Of a stretch of DNA of 64,000 bases, positions 44,946 through 57,200 are shown in pieces. The notes under the pieces are model-generated. The model worked only from the letters and a program-made list of their open reading frames with translations. It was not told the DNA's origin and made no database searches. The DNA is from Teratosphaeria epicoccoides. Lineage: Eukaryota > Ascomycota > Dothideomycetes > Mycosphaerellales > Teratosphaeriaceae. The translations under genes and the position numbers were made by a program. Positions within the stretch are counted from its first letter, which is position 1; each line of letters starts with the position of its first letter. Location: positions 1 through 64,000 of the forward strand of contig JADDMT010000037.1 in assembly GCA_021401465.1 (NCBI GenBank). Reading direction: 5' to 3'.

Positions 44946-47295
44946 ATATGAGATATCGCGGAGCCTCGACGAGATTAATAGTACTCTGACACTTGAGTAC
45001 AAGATGGCCGCAGAGGCATAGGCTGTTTAGCTCTCGAAATCTAAGAAGAACCTTCTAACATCCTTGAGGGTATACTAGTCGCAGTACACGATATACGAGA
45101 TTAACGAGGATACGAGCGTTAATAACGCCTATGTAATACTTACAAACCTATCGCGAAAGATCGTCAATGTCGAGCCTAAGACAAGGGTGTTATACACGCA
45201 AGATAGAGTTGTCTAGTAGCTCCTTAATGCCCTGCCTAAGCATTACTACGACCTAAGACGTAACATTAATCTAATAGGTATAAAGGATAGTCAGAGAATC
45301 CTACACATCCTGTTTAAAGAGGAGTTACACCTAAAGGGCTCTAACATTGCAATGAGCGCGGAAGTTAGAAAGGGTAGAGCGTGCTTCCTTTGTAGTTTAC
45401 CTAACCATATTATGTAGAAGTGCCTACAACTACCTGACGCATAAAAGGCACTAAAAGAAAAGCTACGTAAGCGCTGTAGTAGCCTACTACGTAGGAGGAA
45501 CACTAAGCTAAGGTCTCTGACTTAGAAGATTAAAGCATGAGAGATAAAAAGCAAGAAGTCTAGTCAGAGTAACAAGAAGTCAGCTTAGAGCAAATTGCGC
45601 CTAGACAAGAAAGAGAGGAAGCGCATAGACAAGCGAAAGTACAAGAAGGCTAAGGCCTATGCTATAGATGCGGACATGTCATCATCCTTAGGCAACTCTA
45701 ACTCTAAGAGCTCGGCATCTTTAGAGTGCTCTAATTCCTCTGACGAATTAGATGACAAGTATGAATAGGTAGAAGCTATAGCTGACGTAAAGGGTAAGCT
45801 TAGACAAAGTGCGGTTCTCCTTAACTCTAGTATATTAGCCTACATGTCTAATAATAAGGATCTCTTTAGAAATCTGAACCCGACGTGGCTAAGATGAATT
45901 AAAGTTAGGGGTAGTTTCTTAGAGAGCAGACATAGGGGTAAGATAGTAATCTCTAATGTGTTTAGAGGGAGTCTTATAGTTCCTGTAATTTATGTCCTAT
46001 AACTAGGTGTTACTCTAATCTTAGGACAAAAGCTTGTTTAGGAATTTGACTTAGTTAGGATGATGCTTCCTAATGCGTTCTACATAGTGAATTCAAACAT
46101 TGACCTGATTCTAGAATATTGCTCTTAAGGCGGCGTATACTAGCTCTAGAAGATTCATAGAACGCCTATCGCCTAGTTAGAGGGGGCTAAAAACTAGCTA
46201 GAATCCCTACTTACTCTAATAGCAGACATAGAAGACAACTTAGAACTAAAGGCACGAAAAGCCTATGACCTTTAGCATTGCCGCTTTCTGTATTACGGCT
46301 AGATAAAGCTCAAGTCTCTTCATAAAGTTACGACCCTAAAGAACCTAATACCTATAGTTGACAGCTTTAACTGTAAGGCTTATAGCCTCGCTAATATGAA
46401 GAAGAAGCAAGGAAAGGTTACAGACAGAAAGCGTCGGATTCTTGAGCTAATATTAATAGACATCTACGGCCCTTTGCTATTATCGAGAGAAGGTTACAAG
46501 TATTTCCTTATCATTATAGAAAATTACTCGCAAAAGGCATAGGCATATCCGCTAAAACATAGGTCTAACGTAGCAGACGCTCTATATCGCTAGTATAAGA
46601 AGATTAAGCTTAAGACTAACAGAGGCAGACTAATAGCAGTAAAGACTAACAAGGCGCTAGAGCTAACGTCCCTACTAGGTTAGTAGGAGTCAGAGTATAG
46701 TATAGCGCTTAACCTGACTAAGGCATACGACTCTTGCGTAAACGGAGTCGTTATATGTAGTAGCGCGCTCTTAACAGTTAGCCTTAGCAATCCTATATAA
46801 TGGATCGATGCGACTAAACTAAGGAGGAGGAGCTTAAAGAGCTAAAGTCAACTATAGCCTAGGCCTCTACATAGTAGCTAGAGGGCTTAGACCTACAGAA
46901 TGCAAACTCTGACGCGCTAAATATAGACTCTAACTCTGACGTAGAGTACTATGGCTAGTAGCATACTAACTAATCCTAGGAAAGTTTAGCTTAAGCTTAG
47001 TAGACAGCTAAGTAGGAGATAGCATTCTGATGTTGCTAGAGCGCTAGTCGCGAATACTGCTAACACGCTAGTTACTCGACCTTCTACAAGCAGTTAGGCC
47101 TATGCTAGTCATGTAGGTACTAGTAGGCTCACACCTAGTTAGAGTAGTAAAGGAGCTTAGAGACAAAGTCGCTATTCGCTCCTAACTCTCTGCAAGCAGA
47201 CGACTAATAACGTTAGAGGACGCTATGTTAAATTAATCCTACGTATACAGGCAATAAATTTATGCATAGGAAGTAGCTACAGAATAAATATATTA
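44946..47295 (+). pseudogene. Copia-like retrotransposon remnant G (gag, protease, integrase)
   Basis: In one main frame: gag-like helical region (TLTLEYKMAAEA, LLTSLRVY-SQYTIYEI), zinc knuckle CFLCSLPNHIM-KCLQL near 45390, a basic stretch, a protease-like segment (RKGKIVISN-type, VIYVL-LGVTLILG near 45990), then the integrase start HKVTTLKNLIPIVD and core ELILIDIYGPLLLSREGYK followed by FLIIIENYS-KA-AYPLK (about 46445-46560). The gag-protease-integrase order with ID-xxGPL is that of Ty1/Copia. The reverse transcriptase and RNase H region is not visible before the LTR at 47296, so this copy is internally deleted. Confidence 0.72.
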
Positions 47296-47476
47296 TGTCA
47301 GGTATTAGATATACAACGAACATGATAGATAGAAGAGAAGAGGTAAAAATTCTTCTCTTCCTAGCTAGGGTTATGAATCCCTTAACCCCTGACCTAAGTC
47401 AGAGAGGTTAGAGTCAGGGTCCTGCCTAACTCTGACTCCTACTAACTTAGTACTACTAGTATGCGACTACCTAACA
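47296..47476 (+). repeat. Copia-like LTR (family G)
   Basis: TGTCAGGTATTAG to GCGACTACCTAACA, with matching inverted ends (TGTYAGGTA / TACCTAACA). Its last 60 bases recur inverted at 9062-9123. Confidence 0.6.
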
Positions 47477-47687
47477 CATTTCAACACTCCTACTTAGGCA
47501 CATACTAGTGTATTCGGCGTACTCCTACTGTCTTCTAATCTACTGTTTAGTGAAGATGTTTGTTGTAGCATGCTCGTGCTGTTAGAATGATGCTCTTGTG
47601 AAAGAGAACAATGCGCTAGAGCATGTTTGCTGCTTACATGTTCGCAAATTCATGTGTTTGCTTAGCTTTTACAGGTAGGTCCGACTC

Positions 47688-47695
47688 TATATAAA
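47688..47695 (+). promoter_or_regulatory. TATA box of ORF-F
   Basis: TATATAAA in CGACTCTATATAAAGCCCCC, followed by a CT-rich leader (CTTCCCCTTCTCG, CCTTCTCTTTCTC) typical of fungal transcription starts, 78 bases before the ATG. Confidence 0.6.
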
Positions 47696-47773
47696 GCCCC
47701 CTTCCCCTTCTCGATTATCCTTCTCTTTCTCATTATCATTAATCACTAAGTGCAGCTTCTCTAACACATTAAC

Positions 47774-48340
47774 ATGGCTCTAATAAGGGGTATGTTACTA
47801 ATCCTACTAGATAGTGCTTCTTTTAACGCGAAGCCTGCATAGATTATTAAGCTCTAGTAGGTTATCTAGTATTATAGGTTTCTCTAACTATAGCTGACTC
47901 TTAGTAGCTCTAACAACTTAAGGCATCTGACCCTTAACCTTAGTAAGCTCTAGGCGTGTATTTGCTTCCTTCGTGAAGCTTATAACTTTAGCTACTTTAA
48001 CAAGGTACTATCTTCGTTTAAGAATAAAGTAACCTAGTACTATGTCTCTAATTAGAGCACTACCTTCATGAACAACCTAGGTCCTACTTAGTACAACTTG
48101 AATACTCTGAATAGTACTACGCTAATTACTGCTAGCTTCGCTACAGCTAGCCCTAATTAGCGCGTATACTAAGATTAGTATAGGATTAGGTCTAGTAGAT
48201 ACTATAGTAAGCTATATAGCGTATACACTACTAATCTAAGTAACCCTTATCTTAAAGGTTTGTATACTAATTGCTTTCGGAAGAATTAGAAGAGGTAGTG
48301 TTTACTATATACTAGATTAGACAAGCCGGGTGTAGACAAG
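47774..48340 (+). pseudogene. ORF-F, 5' part (unknown protein, split by Ty3-D copy 3)
   Basis: ATG 47774 begins MALIRGMLLILLDSASFNAK. The frame stays open apart from TAGs for 189 codons up to the Ty3-D insertion: LTLSSSNNLRHLTLNLSKL, CICFLREAYNFSYFNKVL, TTFMNNLGPT, then RIRSSRYYSKLYSVYTTN and RLDKPGVDK. It resumes in the same frame at 55325, so the protein is one gene. It is rich in positions now TAG (former Gln or Trp). No family recognised; its own TATA box suggests it is a cargo gene or first ORF of another element. Confidence 0.6.
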
Positions 48341-48810
48341 TGTCATGAGTGTCAGGAGTACTATGAGTCATAGGATCATAAGTAACCTAAGTGCTATGAG
48401 TCATAGTATAGTTATAGGAGTACTATAAGTTATAGGCATAGTCATAGGAGAAAGGATCTGTCACATGAGGACAGATCCCCGGATCTATAGGGTTAGTCTA
48501 CAGATCTATAGGCCTATAAGGGAGAAGGGATCTGTCATGGGATAATAGACCCTCGGATCTGTAGGGTTAGTCTACAGATCTACAGACATAGATCTATTAG
48601 GTCTGTCGACAGATCTAACAGAGCTGCTCTGTCTCTCTAGTATATAGGGATAGCTTTAGGACAGGTAGTTAGGAGCTTCGTGCTTAATTCAATTCCCTTT
48701 CCCTAGGGGATAGTTAGTTACAAGGATAATTGCTATTGTCGATATTCTTTACAGCTCTATGAGTCTAATACCTAGTTACCTTCCTGCTATTAGTACCTAC
48801 CCTTATGACA
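48341..48810 (+). repeat. Ty3-D 5' LTR, copy 3 (470 bp)
   Basis: Contains two tandem units with GATCTRTAGGGTTAGTCTAC and short repeats of ATGAGTCATAG upstream of them. Confidence 0.93.
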
Positions 48811-48989
48811 TTTTAAGCACTACTTCTAAGGAAGCATTAGGGGACTCGTCGAGCGCTTAACATACACCTCTATCAAGTAGTTCTTTAACTGTTAGTTTAA
48901 CTTCTAGCGACAGTTAACTGACACTACAAGAACAAGTTGCTACTATACCTCAAATTACGTAGTAGCTCGAATCTATTTACCTTAGCGAG

Positions 48990-51900
48990 ATGGCTCTAGC
49001 ATCCGTCGCAGGTTTAACTACCGGGAATAGACACGGTAATAACGGCTTTAAGATAGGAAGCCCTACAGAGTTCATAGGACAATGATCTCAAGTCGAGATG
49101 TTTATCCTATAATGCTAGTTAGCATTTAACGTAGATAGGGAACGGTTTACGACATATCATAAGCGAATGATATACATTGTCTCTTACCTGAAGGGACTAG
49201 CGTTCGAGTTTATCTAGCCTCATCTAACAGATTATCTAGATCACGTTAGTAACGTCGAAGCTAGGAAGACGACAACTAGGGAGATTCTTAACTTAGACAA
49301 GTCTTTGTTTAAGGCATTACGCGAAGCGTTTAGGCTTAGTAATAAGCAACAAGAGGCCGAGAGAGCTCTCCTAGGAATCTAGCAGAAGGGTTCTGCCATT
49401 AAGTACCGCGCGGACTTTTAGACCCTCTCTGCTTAAGTCGACTAGAATGATAATGCTTTAGCCGCTTAGTTCTACTAGGGACTAAAGGAGACAGTTAAAG
49501 ACGAAATTGCCCGAGGAGATCGGCTAACGACATTCAAGGAAATGAGCGATCTCGCAATTAGAATCGATAATCGCATCTAGGAATAACAGCAAGAACGACA
49601 ACATGGAAATCGCAAGCTAGCACAGGCTAACTATAAGGTCTAACGATTAGCACCAAAATGGCGAAGCGATTACTATAGTCTCTAACCTATGGAGTTAGAT
49701 GCGACCAAGGGGCGTCCAAGGAATGGACCCTAAGGAAAGCCGCGGAAGGGCTCTCCTCCCTAGAGTGGTCTGAAGAAGCTATTCGACAAGAGTAATCTCG
49801 AGTGCTATAGCTGTAGAAAGAAAGGACACTTTGCCTGCGAATGTTTTGCTAAGAAGTAACGACAAGAGCTGCCTAGGATAGAGCAGGCTCGCGCGACAAC
49901 GACGGCACCTAAGCAAAAGGCCGCCACTACTCGAGAACTAGACTATGCCGCACTTACTTAGACTACGTGCTACGACGACGATTGTCGAATTCACATGAGT
50001 GATAAAGATAGTTCTAGATAGTACCCTAGCTAAAACAAGGCATAGTCGATCTATGCGCTAAGGGGTACACCTTCTAGTACAACAGTCCTAAGGCAACAGG
50101 AGCTAGAAGAAGAAGAAGAAGGTTTGGACGATAACTACGAGCTTGTCGAAGCCGTTATTCCTGGTTCCGAGGAAGACGAGGGCATAGAGCGATAGGCCAT
50201 GCTGCTACATGACATCAGACTCGATATTATCCGAATCATACAGAACTAGTAGGCTTAGGCTTGCCCATAGATTCATGGAGTATAACATGTCGACTAGCTT
50301 TAGTATGACGAACTAGCCGACTGTATGCGACGACACCTAAGGAGACTACTAGTTGTAGCTTAACCTCACGCGCATCAGAAAGTTGTCCAAGAAATTATAC
50401 CGTTTAGGGTAGAGTTTACGCCCTAGGGAGGCTACCTAACCTACGAAGGAATTCAGGTTCTACGAGCGCTACGACTCTAAGTCTACTACTTAAAGATAGA
50501 GTACGCAAGGAACGCGCAGGAACAGCGAGGCCAGGAGCGAGAACGACCTCTTAGGCCAGAAAACGGTAACACTTAGAGAAGAAGCCAAGACCGCACGATC
50601 CCTAAACTAGTCCGTGAAGACAGTTATTCGGGAAACGACGAGGTCCGCTAGAATTAGACCTACGGACAGACTAGACAGGGCTGCAACGATGTGCCGCGAT
50701 TAGCGCCAGATACGCGAACAACCTTAGAGTATAGGTGCACATCGACGAGACGCTAGCTAGGGCCTTATTAGACTCAGGATGCACTAGAATCTTCATGACG
50801 CCTAAGTTTGCTAGGACAGCTAGGATAAAGCTATAGGCGAAGACGAATGCTTTCTCGCTACAAGCGATTAATAGAAAGCCGGTTACGTATAACTAAGGAG
50901 TAGTTAACGAAGAGACCGAGATAATGCCTCTGCGGATAGGACGCTACCGAGAGATGCTCTAGTTCGACATCACGGAGTCACTAGGCTCAGATGTAGTACT
51001 AGGGTTACTATAGCTAAGAAACGCTAACCCCTATATTGACTAGAAGAATGAGAGGATCTAGTTCCCAGAACTCTCAAGATCGATACCTCTACCTGTAGTA
51101 CATAACGTACTAGGCAAGATCGAAATATGTGCTATGACTTCAAGCGAGATAGTAGCCGCCATCAAGGATCTAGAACAGGAAGTGCACGTCCTATAGGTTA
51201 AAGCAACGTAATTAGAAGTCAAGGTCGAATTCATAGTTCCTAATGAGTATAAAGAGTTCGCTACTCTTTTCGAGGAAGAACCCGACTAAGAAGCTCTGCC
51301 AGAATACTAGGAGTCGGACTACGGGATACCCTTACTCCCTAGCAAGACACTAACAAAGCAATTAGTTCGCCTGTTGTTAGCGGCGAAACAAGAGATTCTC
51401 CGGAAATACCTAGAAGACAACCTCCGGAAAGGCTTCATCTGCGAGTCGTAGTCCCTAGCCAGATATCTAATCCTGTTTGTGCCTAAGGGGGAAGATGACT
51501 AGCGACTCTGCGTAGATTATTGTAGATTAAACGACATCACGATAAAGAATAGTTATCCGCTTCCTTTGCTCTTAGAATTACAGGACCGCCTACAAGGAGC
51601 AATATAGTTCTCAAAGTTCGACATACCTAGAGCGTATAACCGAATTCGAATTAAGGAAGGCGAAGAATAGAAGACTACGTTCCGAACTAGGTTCGGACAC
51701 TACAAGTACATAGTCATGCTATTTAGGTTAATAAATGCCCTAGCTACATAGCAGGCATTTATTAATAACATGCTACGAGAGTACCTCGACGTCTTTGTAG
51801 TTATATACCTAGACGACATCCTCGTCTACTCCTAGACGATCGAAGAGCATAGGACTTACGTGCGTAAGGTACTTTAGAAACTCCAGGATTACTAGTTAAA

Positions 51901-54154
51901 GGTCAAGCCTTAGAAGAGCGAGTTTCATAAGCAGGAAGTACAATTCCTTAGCTACGTAGTAGCATAGAATAGAATCAAGATAGACACTAAGAAAGTCTAG
52001 GTCGTAAAAGAGTAGCCTACGCTGACTAATGTTAAGGAACAATAGTCCTTCCTTAGATTCGCTAACTTCTACCGAAGATTTGTAGCAAACTATTCGAAGA
52101 TTATAGCACTACTTACGACTCTTATGACGAAGGACACACTATTCGTATAGGACAACGCCTAACGGAATGCCTTCAAGGAACTCAAGCGACAATTTACAGA
52201 TAAGCTGATCTTACTTGTATTCTACCTAGATAAGCCTATCATAGTCGAAACAGATGCCTCCGACGTAGCACTCGGGGCATGCTTAAGTTAACTAGGACCG
52301 AGTAGACGACTACAGCTAGTCGCCTACTACTCGAGGAAATTGTCTAGACCTAAACTCTGTTACGACGTCTATGACAAAGATCTTCTAGCCATAGTAGACG
52401 CCTACAAGGCCTAGCGAGTCTACTTAGAAGGTTCTAAGTACTAGGTCACGGTCTACACAGACTATGAGAACTTTCGATACTTTATAATGACGAAAGAGTT
52501 AAACTAACGACAGGTTCGGTAGAGTAAGGAACTCTCTAGTTTTAACTGCAAGATCGTCTATTACAAGGGGACCGATAACGCACGCGCTGATGCACTTAGC
52601 CGCTAGACAGACTACATGAAGGGCGTGAAGTAGGAGAAACATGCTGTTCTCTAGGAAAATAGCGATAGCACGCTAGGAGTTAACTGACTCGCGGCCACGA
52701 CTATCACATAGACTAGTGAATTTCAGGACGACCTAAAGAACGCGCTAGTCTACGACCTAACTGCACTCGCTGTCCGCGACGACGTTAATGGACAGGAGGA
52801 TTAGGAAGACGAAGACGGAATCCTTCTGTTTCAAGGATTAGTGTACGTGCTAATGTCTTTACAATTAGAACTACTACGCCTCTGACATGACGTACCTTAG
52901 GCAGGACACCTAGGAGTGTCTAAAATGAAGCAAATTCTCCGACAAGAATATTACTTCCCTAGGATGAGCAAGGCAATCGAGGACTACGTCTGTTAATATG
53001 TAACTTGCTAACGAAGTAAGTACGACTGTTATAAACCGTATAGGCTACTACGACTACTTAAGGTACCTTAACGGCCATAGGAGTCGCTTGCCATAGACTT
53101 TATTGTTAAACTACCTTAGTCGAGAGAACCTACTACTAATGAGTTCTTCGACGGGATCATGGTAGTAGTCGACTAGTTCACTAAGTTTAGGAAGTTTATC
53201 CTGTACCGCGAAGACTTTAAGACTAAAGATATCGCGCATGTCTTCATCAAATAGGTAGTAGCACTACATAGCATGCTATAGGACCTAGTAACAGATCGAG
53301 GATCTGTGTTTACCTCTAACTTCTAGAGAGCCCTAATGAGACAATTCTAGGTTAAACATCGACTAAGTACTTCCTTCTACCCTTAGACAGATAGACAGAC
53401 AGAACGCCTAAATCAGACGTTAGAATAGTACCTTCGATCCTATATGAATAGGGACTAGAATAAGTAGGTAGAGTTGTTACTAATAGCATAGCTCGCGTAT
53501 AATAGTATGCTAGCAGAGTCGACAGGACTCTCGCCTTTTCAGATAGCATATAGATCAGCTATAGAAGACATTCCGGATGTCTTAGCTAGTAATCTAAACC
53601 TAGTAGCACTTAGACAAGTAGAACATCTACGCCGACTACAAACAGAAGCACGACTCGACCTGTAGTTCTATTAGCAGAACATGGCATAGTACGCGAATCG
53701 TAAGAGAATTAAGGGACTGATTCTAAAGGAGGGGGACAAGGTGTATCTCCTCTACTGTCACATCAAATCGGACAAGCCGAGTAAAAAACTAGACGCTGTA
53801 AAACTAGGACTATTTAGGATTAAGGCTAAGAAGGGACTAGTTAATTTTAAGTTATAGCTACCTAAGCAGATGAGAATACACCCTGTGTTCTATGTCTCTC
53901 TGCTAGAACAAGTAGCGCCGGACGCCGCACTGTAAACGGAACCCTTACTACTCGACCCTAAAGTAGAAGAACCTAAGTACACTGTCGAGAAGATTGTCGA
54001 CACTCGCTAGCAGGACGGACAGCAAGAGTACTTAGTAAAATAGGAAGGATATAGGAGTACTAAGAACACCTAGGAACCCCTAGAACATCTGCAAAACTGT
54101 TAGCAAAAGATACGAAGTTTCGAGAAAGGAACGAACCTAGGAAGAAGATCCTAA
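48990..54154 (+). pseudogene. Ty3-D gag-pol, copy 3
   Basis: Gag from about 48990: GNNGFKIGSPTEFIG, FTTYHKRMIYIVSYLKGLAF, EILNLDKSLFKALREAFRLS, then zinc knuckle CYSCRKKGHFACECF near 49803, which keeps all CCHC ligands. Protease-like ALLDSGCTRIFMTPKFAR near 50765. RT: LCVDYCRLNDITIKNSYPL near 51510, YLDDILVYS near 51808. RNase H: ETDASDVALGACLS near 52250. Integrase: KMKQILRQEYYFPRMSK near 52925, DFIVKLP near 53097, VVVD-FTKF. Chromodomain QEYLVK-EGY near 54030. Stop TAA 54152-54154. A chromovirus; the best complete reference copy here, but with dozens of TAG stops. Confidence 0.9.
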
Positions 54155-54769
54155 GCCACGACTAGACTCCTGCGAGACGCCATCGATCGGCTTGGCTATC
54201 ACGCTATCTAGGAAACCCTAATACGAGGCGTTAGCGAAACCCTCTATTACGCTCTATGTCATAGGACTAAGAGCAAGACCTGCTAAAGGATCTAGGTTAA
54301 GAAGAAACCTAGCCTGCGAGAGAGCCTGTTCCTTAGCCTCATCCTCCCTAATCTCACGCTCCTCGAGAGCACGACTATCCTTGACCTCCTAGTCTACCGC
54401 GTCTAACTGTTTTCGAAGACGCATCTCCTTTGCATGCGCCTCTATTATCTTCTGCGAAGCCTTGGCTAGGACTGCCTTCGCACGATCGAGATTAGTAATT
54501 AGTCTTTTCCGCTAATCGCCTAACTTCTTCTATTCGACCTCTGTTACCTTCGCGTTGTAACTCCGACAGTTACTAAAGTAACATTGCAAACATTTCCTTA
54601 AGGAAATATGTACCTAACAAACAAGCTTTAACTCTTGACACCGAGTGTAGGACTTCATGCTATCCTGGCCCTAACGATGGATTTAATTCGCGCGGCGTTT
54701 GCGTTTCTGCGTAAATAGGGTGTTAGTGTCTAGAATAACATAAGGCAGTAATGTAGAACGAGAAGACAT
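54137..54769 (-). pseudogene. Antisense ORF of Ty3-D, copy 3 (AsD)
   Basis: ATG 54769-54767 to TAG 54139-54137, 211 codons without frameshift. MSSRSTLLPYVILDTN, QKRKRRAN, KSYTRCQELKLVC, VHISLRKCLQCYFSNCRSYN, then KKLGD, AKAVLAKASQKIIEAHAKEM, a charged helix (SRALEEREIREDEAKEQAL) and FLLNLDPLAGLALSP. It overlaps the pol 3' end by 18 bases. Stops are mostly TAG, with one TAA. Identity with copies 1 and 2 is high at the protein level. Confidence 0.8.
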
Positions 54770-54849
54770 TACAGCATAAAAAGAAATAACAAGAGAAACC
54801 CCGCACTAATAAGGTAGCTTAGGGACGAGCTAGGCTAAGAGGGGGATAG

Positions 54850-55319
54850 TGTCATGAGTGTCAGGAGTACTATAAGTCACAGGATCATGAGTGACCTAAG
54901 TACTATGAGTCATAGTATAGTCATAGGAGTACTATAAGTTATAGGCATAGTTATAGGAGAAAGGATCTGTTACATAAGGATAGATCCCTAGATCTGTAGG
55001 GTTAGTCTACAGATCTACAGGCCTGTAAGGGAGAAGGGATCTGTCACGGGATAATAGACCCTCAGATCTGTAGGGTTAGTCTACAGATCTATAGACATAG
55101 ATCTATTAGGTCTGTCGACAGATCTAACAGAGCTGCTCTGTCTCTCTAGTATATAGGGATAGCTTTAGGACAGGCAGTTAGGAGCTTTGTGCTTAATTTA
55201 ATTCCCTTTCCCTAGGGGATAGTCAGTTACAAGGATAATTGCCATTGTCGATATTCTTCACAGCTCTACGAGTCTAATACCTAGTCACCTTCCTGCTATT
55301 AGCACCTACCCTTATGACA
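54850..55319 (+). repeat. Ty3-D 3' LTR, copy 3 (470 bp)
   Basis: Same length and ends as 48341-48810. Preceded by the polypurine tract AAGAGGGGGATAG. Confidence 0.93.
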
Positions 55320-56460
55320 ACAAGCTAGGTAACAATCTAGCTAATCAGAGTGCTCTGCTACCTAGTAGGAAGAGTCTTAGGCCACGTTCTAATCTACTAG
55401 CTCTGCCTACCCTTTAGCGACCTTTAGGGCGCCCTTGTCGGAATCTTAGTAGGGATAATCTACCTTCTCTAGTAGTCCTTTAGCAACCTAGTCAGAGCGA
55501 CATTAAGAGACAGCGTAATTAGGAACTACGCTACTACGATTAGTATAATAAGCACGTACATTATAACCTGCTCCTTTGTGTTAATGACCTGACTAATCTA
55601 GTTACTAATTATGACGTAGAGGACTTCTTCATAGAGTAGTTTAGAGAGGGTCTCTAGCCCCTTTAGCCTCGTCTGACGCTAGGTGCTAAGTCGGAGTATG
55701 ACTTAGAGGATCTCATCACTTGTAGGACCCTTGTCTATCTTCGCTAGGTAGAAGAAGCTCGCGCTAGGCGGAGTATTATTAGCAGAGAATTGACGGTTAG
55801 CAATTAGATAACTAATCGTGGCTTAAACCGCCTTAGTAAGAGAATTGATGCTCTAACTTGTTAAGTCTAGGGTAGGCATTCTCTGCCTCCTCGCTATACT
55901 TGTACTCCTATCCTACTAATTGTCAAGGATAAGTCGCTATTAAGTAATGAGCCTGCTACACTATAGTAGTCACATTAGACCTAATCTATTCCGAATACGA
56001 TGCTCCGGAATATGAGCCTAATCTAGAGCCCTAGTCATTAGAGTATAGGGTCCTCTGACATTATTAGTCGTCTGCTTGCTAAGAGCTAGGAGGGAATAGC
56101 GACTTTGTCTCTAGGCCCCTTCGCTCCTTTGCCTAGGCGTTAGTCTACTAACACCTATATGACTAGCATGAGCCTAACTACTTGTAAGAGCCTAGAAAAC
56201 TAGTGTGTTAGCAGTATTCGCGACTAGTACTCTAGCAACATCAGAATACTGTCTCCTGCTTAGCTGTCTACTAAGCTTAAGCTAACCTTTCCTAGGATTA
56301 GTTAGTATGCTACTAGCCATAGTACTCTACGTCAGAGTTAGAGTCTATATTTAGCGCGTCAGAGTTTGTATTCTGTAGGTCTAAGCCCTCTAGCTACTAT
56401 GTAGAGGCCTAGGCTATAGTCGCCTTTAGCTCTTCAAGCTCCTCCTCCTTAGTTTACGTC
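55320..56460 (+). pseudogene. ORF-F, 3' part
   Basis: After the duplicated ACAAG the frame continues LGNNLAN, SALLPSRKSLRPRSNLLALP, LSRDNLPSLVVL, SDIKRQRN-ELRYYD, HVHYNLLLCVNDLTNLVTNY, DVEDFFIE-FREGL, TLGAKSEYDLEDLITC, RTLVYLR-VEEARARRS, RELTVSN and RGLNRLSKRIDALTC, to a TAA near 55860. Beyond that, decayed sequence runs to 56460, where Plv copy 3 starts. The second half is helical and basic. Total at least 360 codons. Confidence 0.55.
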
Positions 56461-56791
56461 TTGAAAGCCTAACCCCTAAGCAGTACGAAGTACGAAGAGT
56501 AGACTAAGTAGAGCTAAGTTAGCTAAGTAAGTGCTAGTAGTATACTAGTAGTATCTTACTAGCTCGGCCTACTCGGCCCTACTCCTAGCCACTCGATTCA
56601 CGGGCTCGTTAGCCTTCCTACTTATGCCTACTTGTAGGCGTGCTTTTTCAACGGATTTCTACTCGATCGCTACTTACCTACACTCGTACGCTCCTCTGAC
56701 ATGTACGTCTACTTAGCCCTACTCCTAGCCCTGCGATCTAGCGACAGGCATCACTACTAAGTGTTAGCGATATGTAGTAGTTAGAACACGC
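56461..56791. mobile_element. Plv copy 3, left end only (interrupted by Ty3-A copy 4)
   Basis: TCTTGAAAGCCTAACCCC (a RIP variant of the terminal repeat) followed by the same 330 bp as 12386, 16232 and 60861. It stops within ATGTAGTAGTTAGAA, where the Ty3-A LTR begins. Confidence 0.8.
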
Positions 56792-57178
56792 TAATACAGT
56801 TAATACTAGGGGGCCATTAGAGCTGCATGGGTTCTGATGCCCGCCCTTAGCATGTAGTGACCCTACTACACATAGTAAGGGGGTCCTTCGTACATACGTT
56901 AGCTTGTATGTCGTCTAAGTAGGATTAGTAGTTGACGTAGGACGCCCCTATGTCGCTGACCCTATAGTACCCCTGCGGGGTTAGGCTCGGACATGCTTTC
57001 CCTAATTAAGGAGTATCAGGGGTTATAAGCACCCTTAACGCTACCTCTACGATAAGCAGAAAGCAGTACTGTCTTGTACCTACTAAAAGGTCGGATTACT
57101 CTGTCACACTACGAGATATTTTCATATTATATAGCATATACATCTATATTAGTTCTGCTTTCTCCCCCCTGCTTTACA
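56792..57178 (+). repeat. Ty3-A LTR, copy 4
   Basis: TAATACAGTTAATACTAG (RIP form of TGATACGG...) to CCCCCTGCTTTACA. Confidence 0.88.
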
Positions 57179-57200
57179 GTCTAGCAGAGAATACTACAAT

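Larger units (their letters stand above)
48341..55319 (+). mobile_element. Ty3-D, copy 3 (complete, with 5-bp target duplication)
   Basis: LTRs 48341-48810 and 54850-55319, both 470 bp with TGTCATGAG...CTTATGACA ends, flanked by ACAAG on each side (48336-48340 and 55320-55324). The host frame of ORF-F reads through once the element is removed. Between the LTRs are gag-pol (48990-54154) and the antisense ORF (54137-54769). The LTRs differ by many transitions, evidence of RIP after insertion. Confidence 0.95.
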
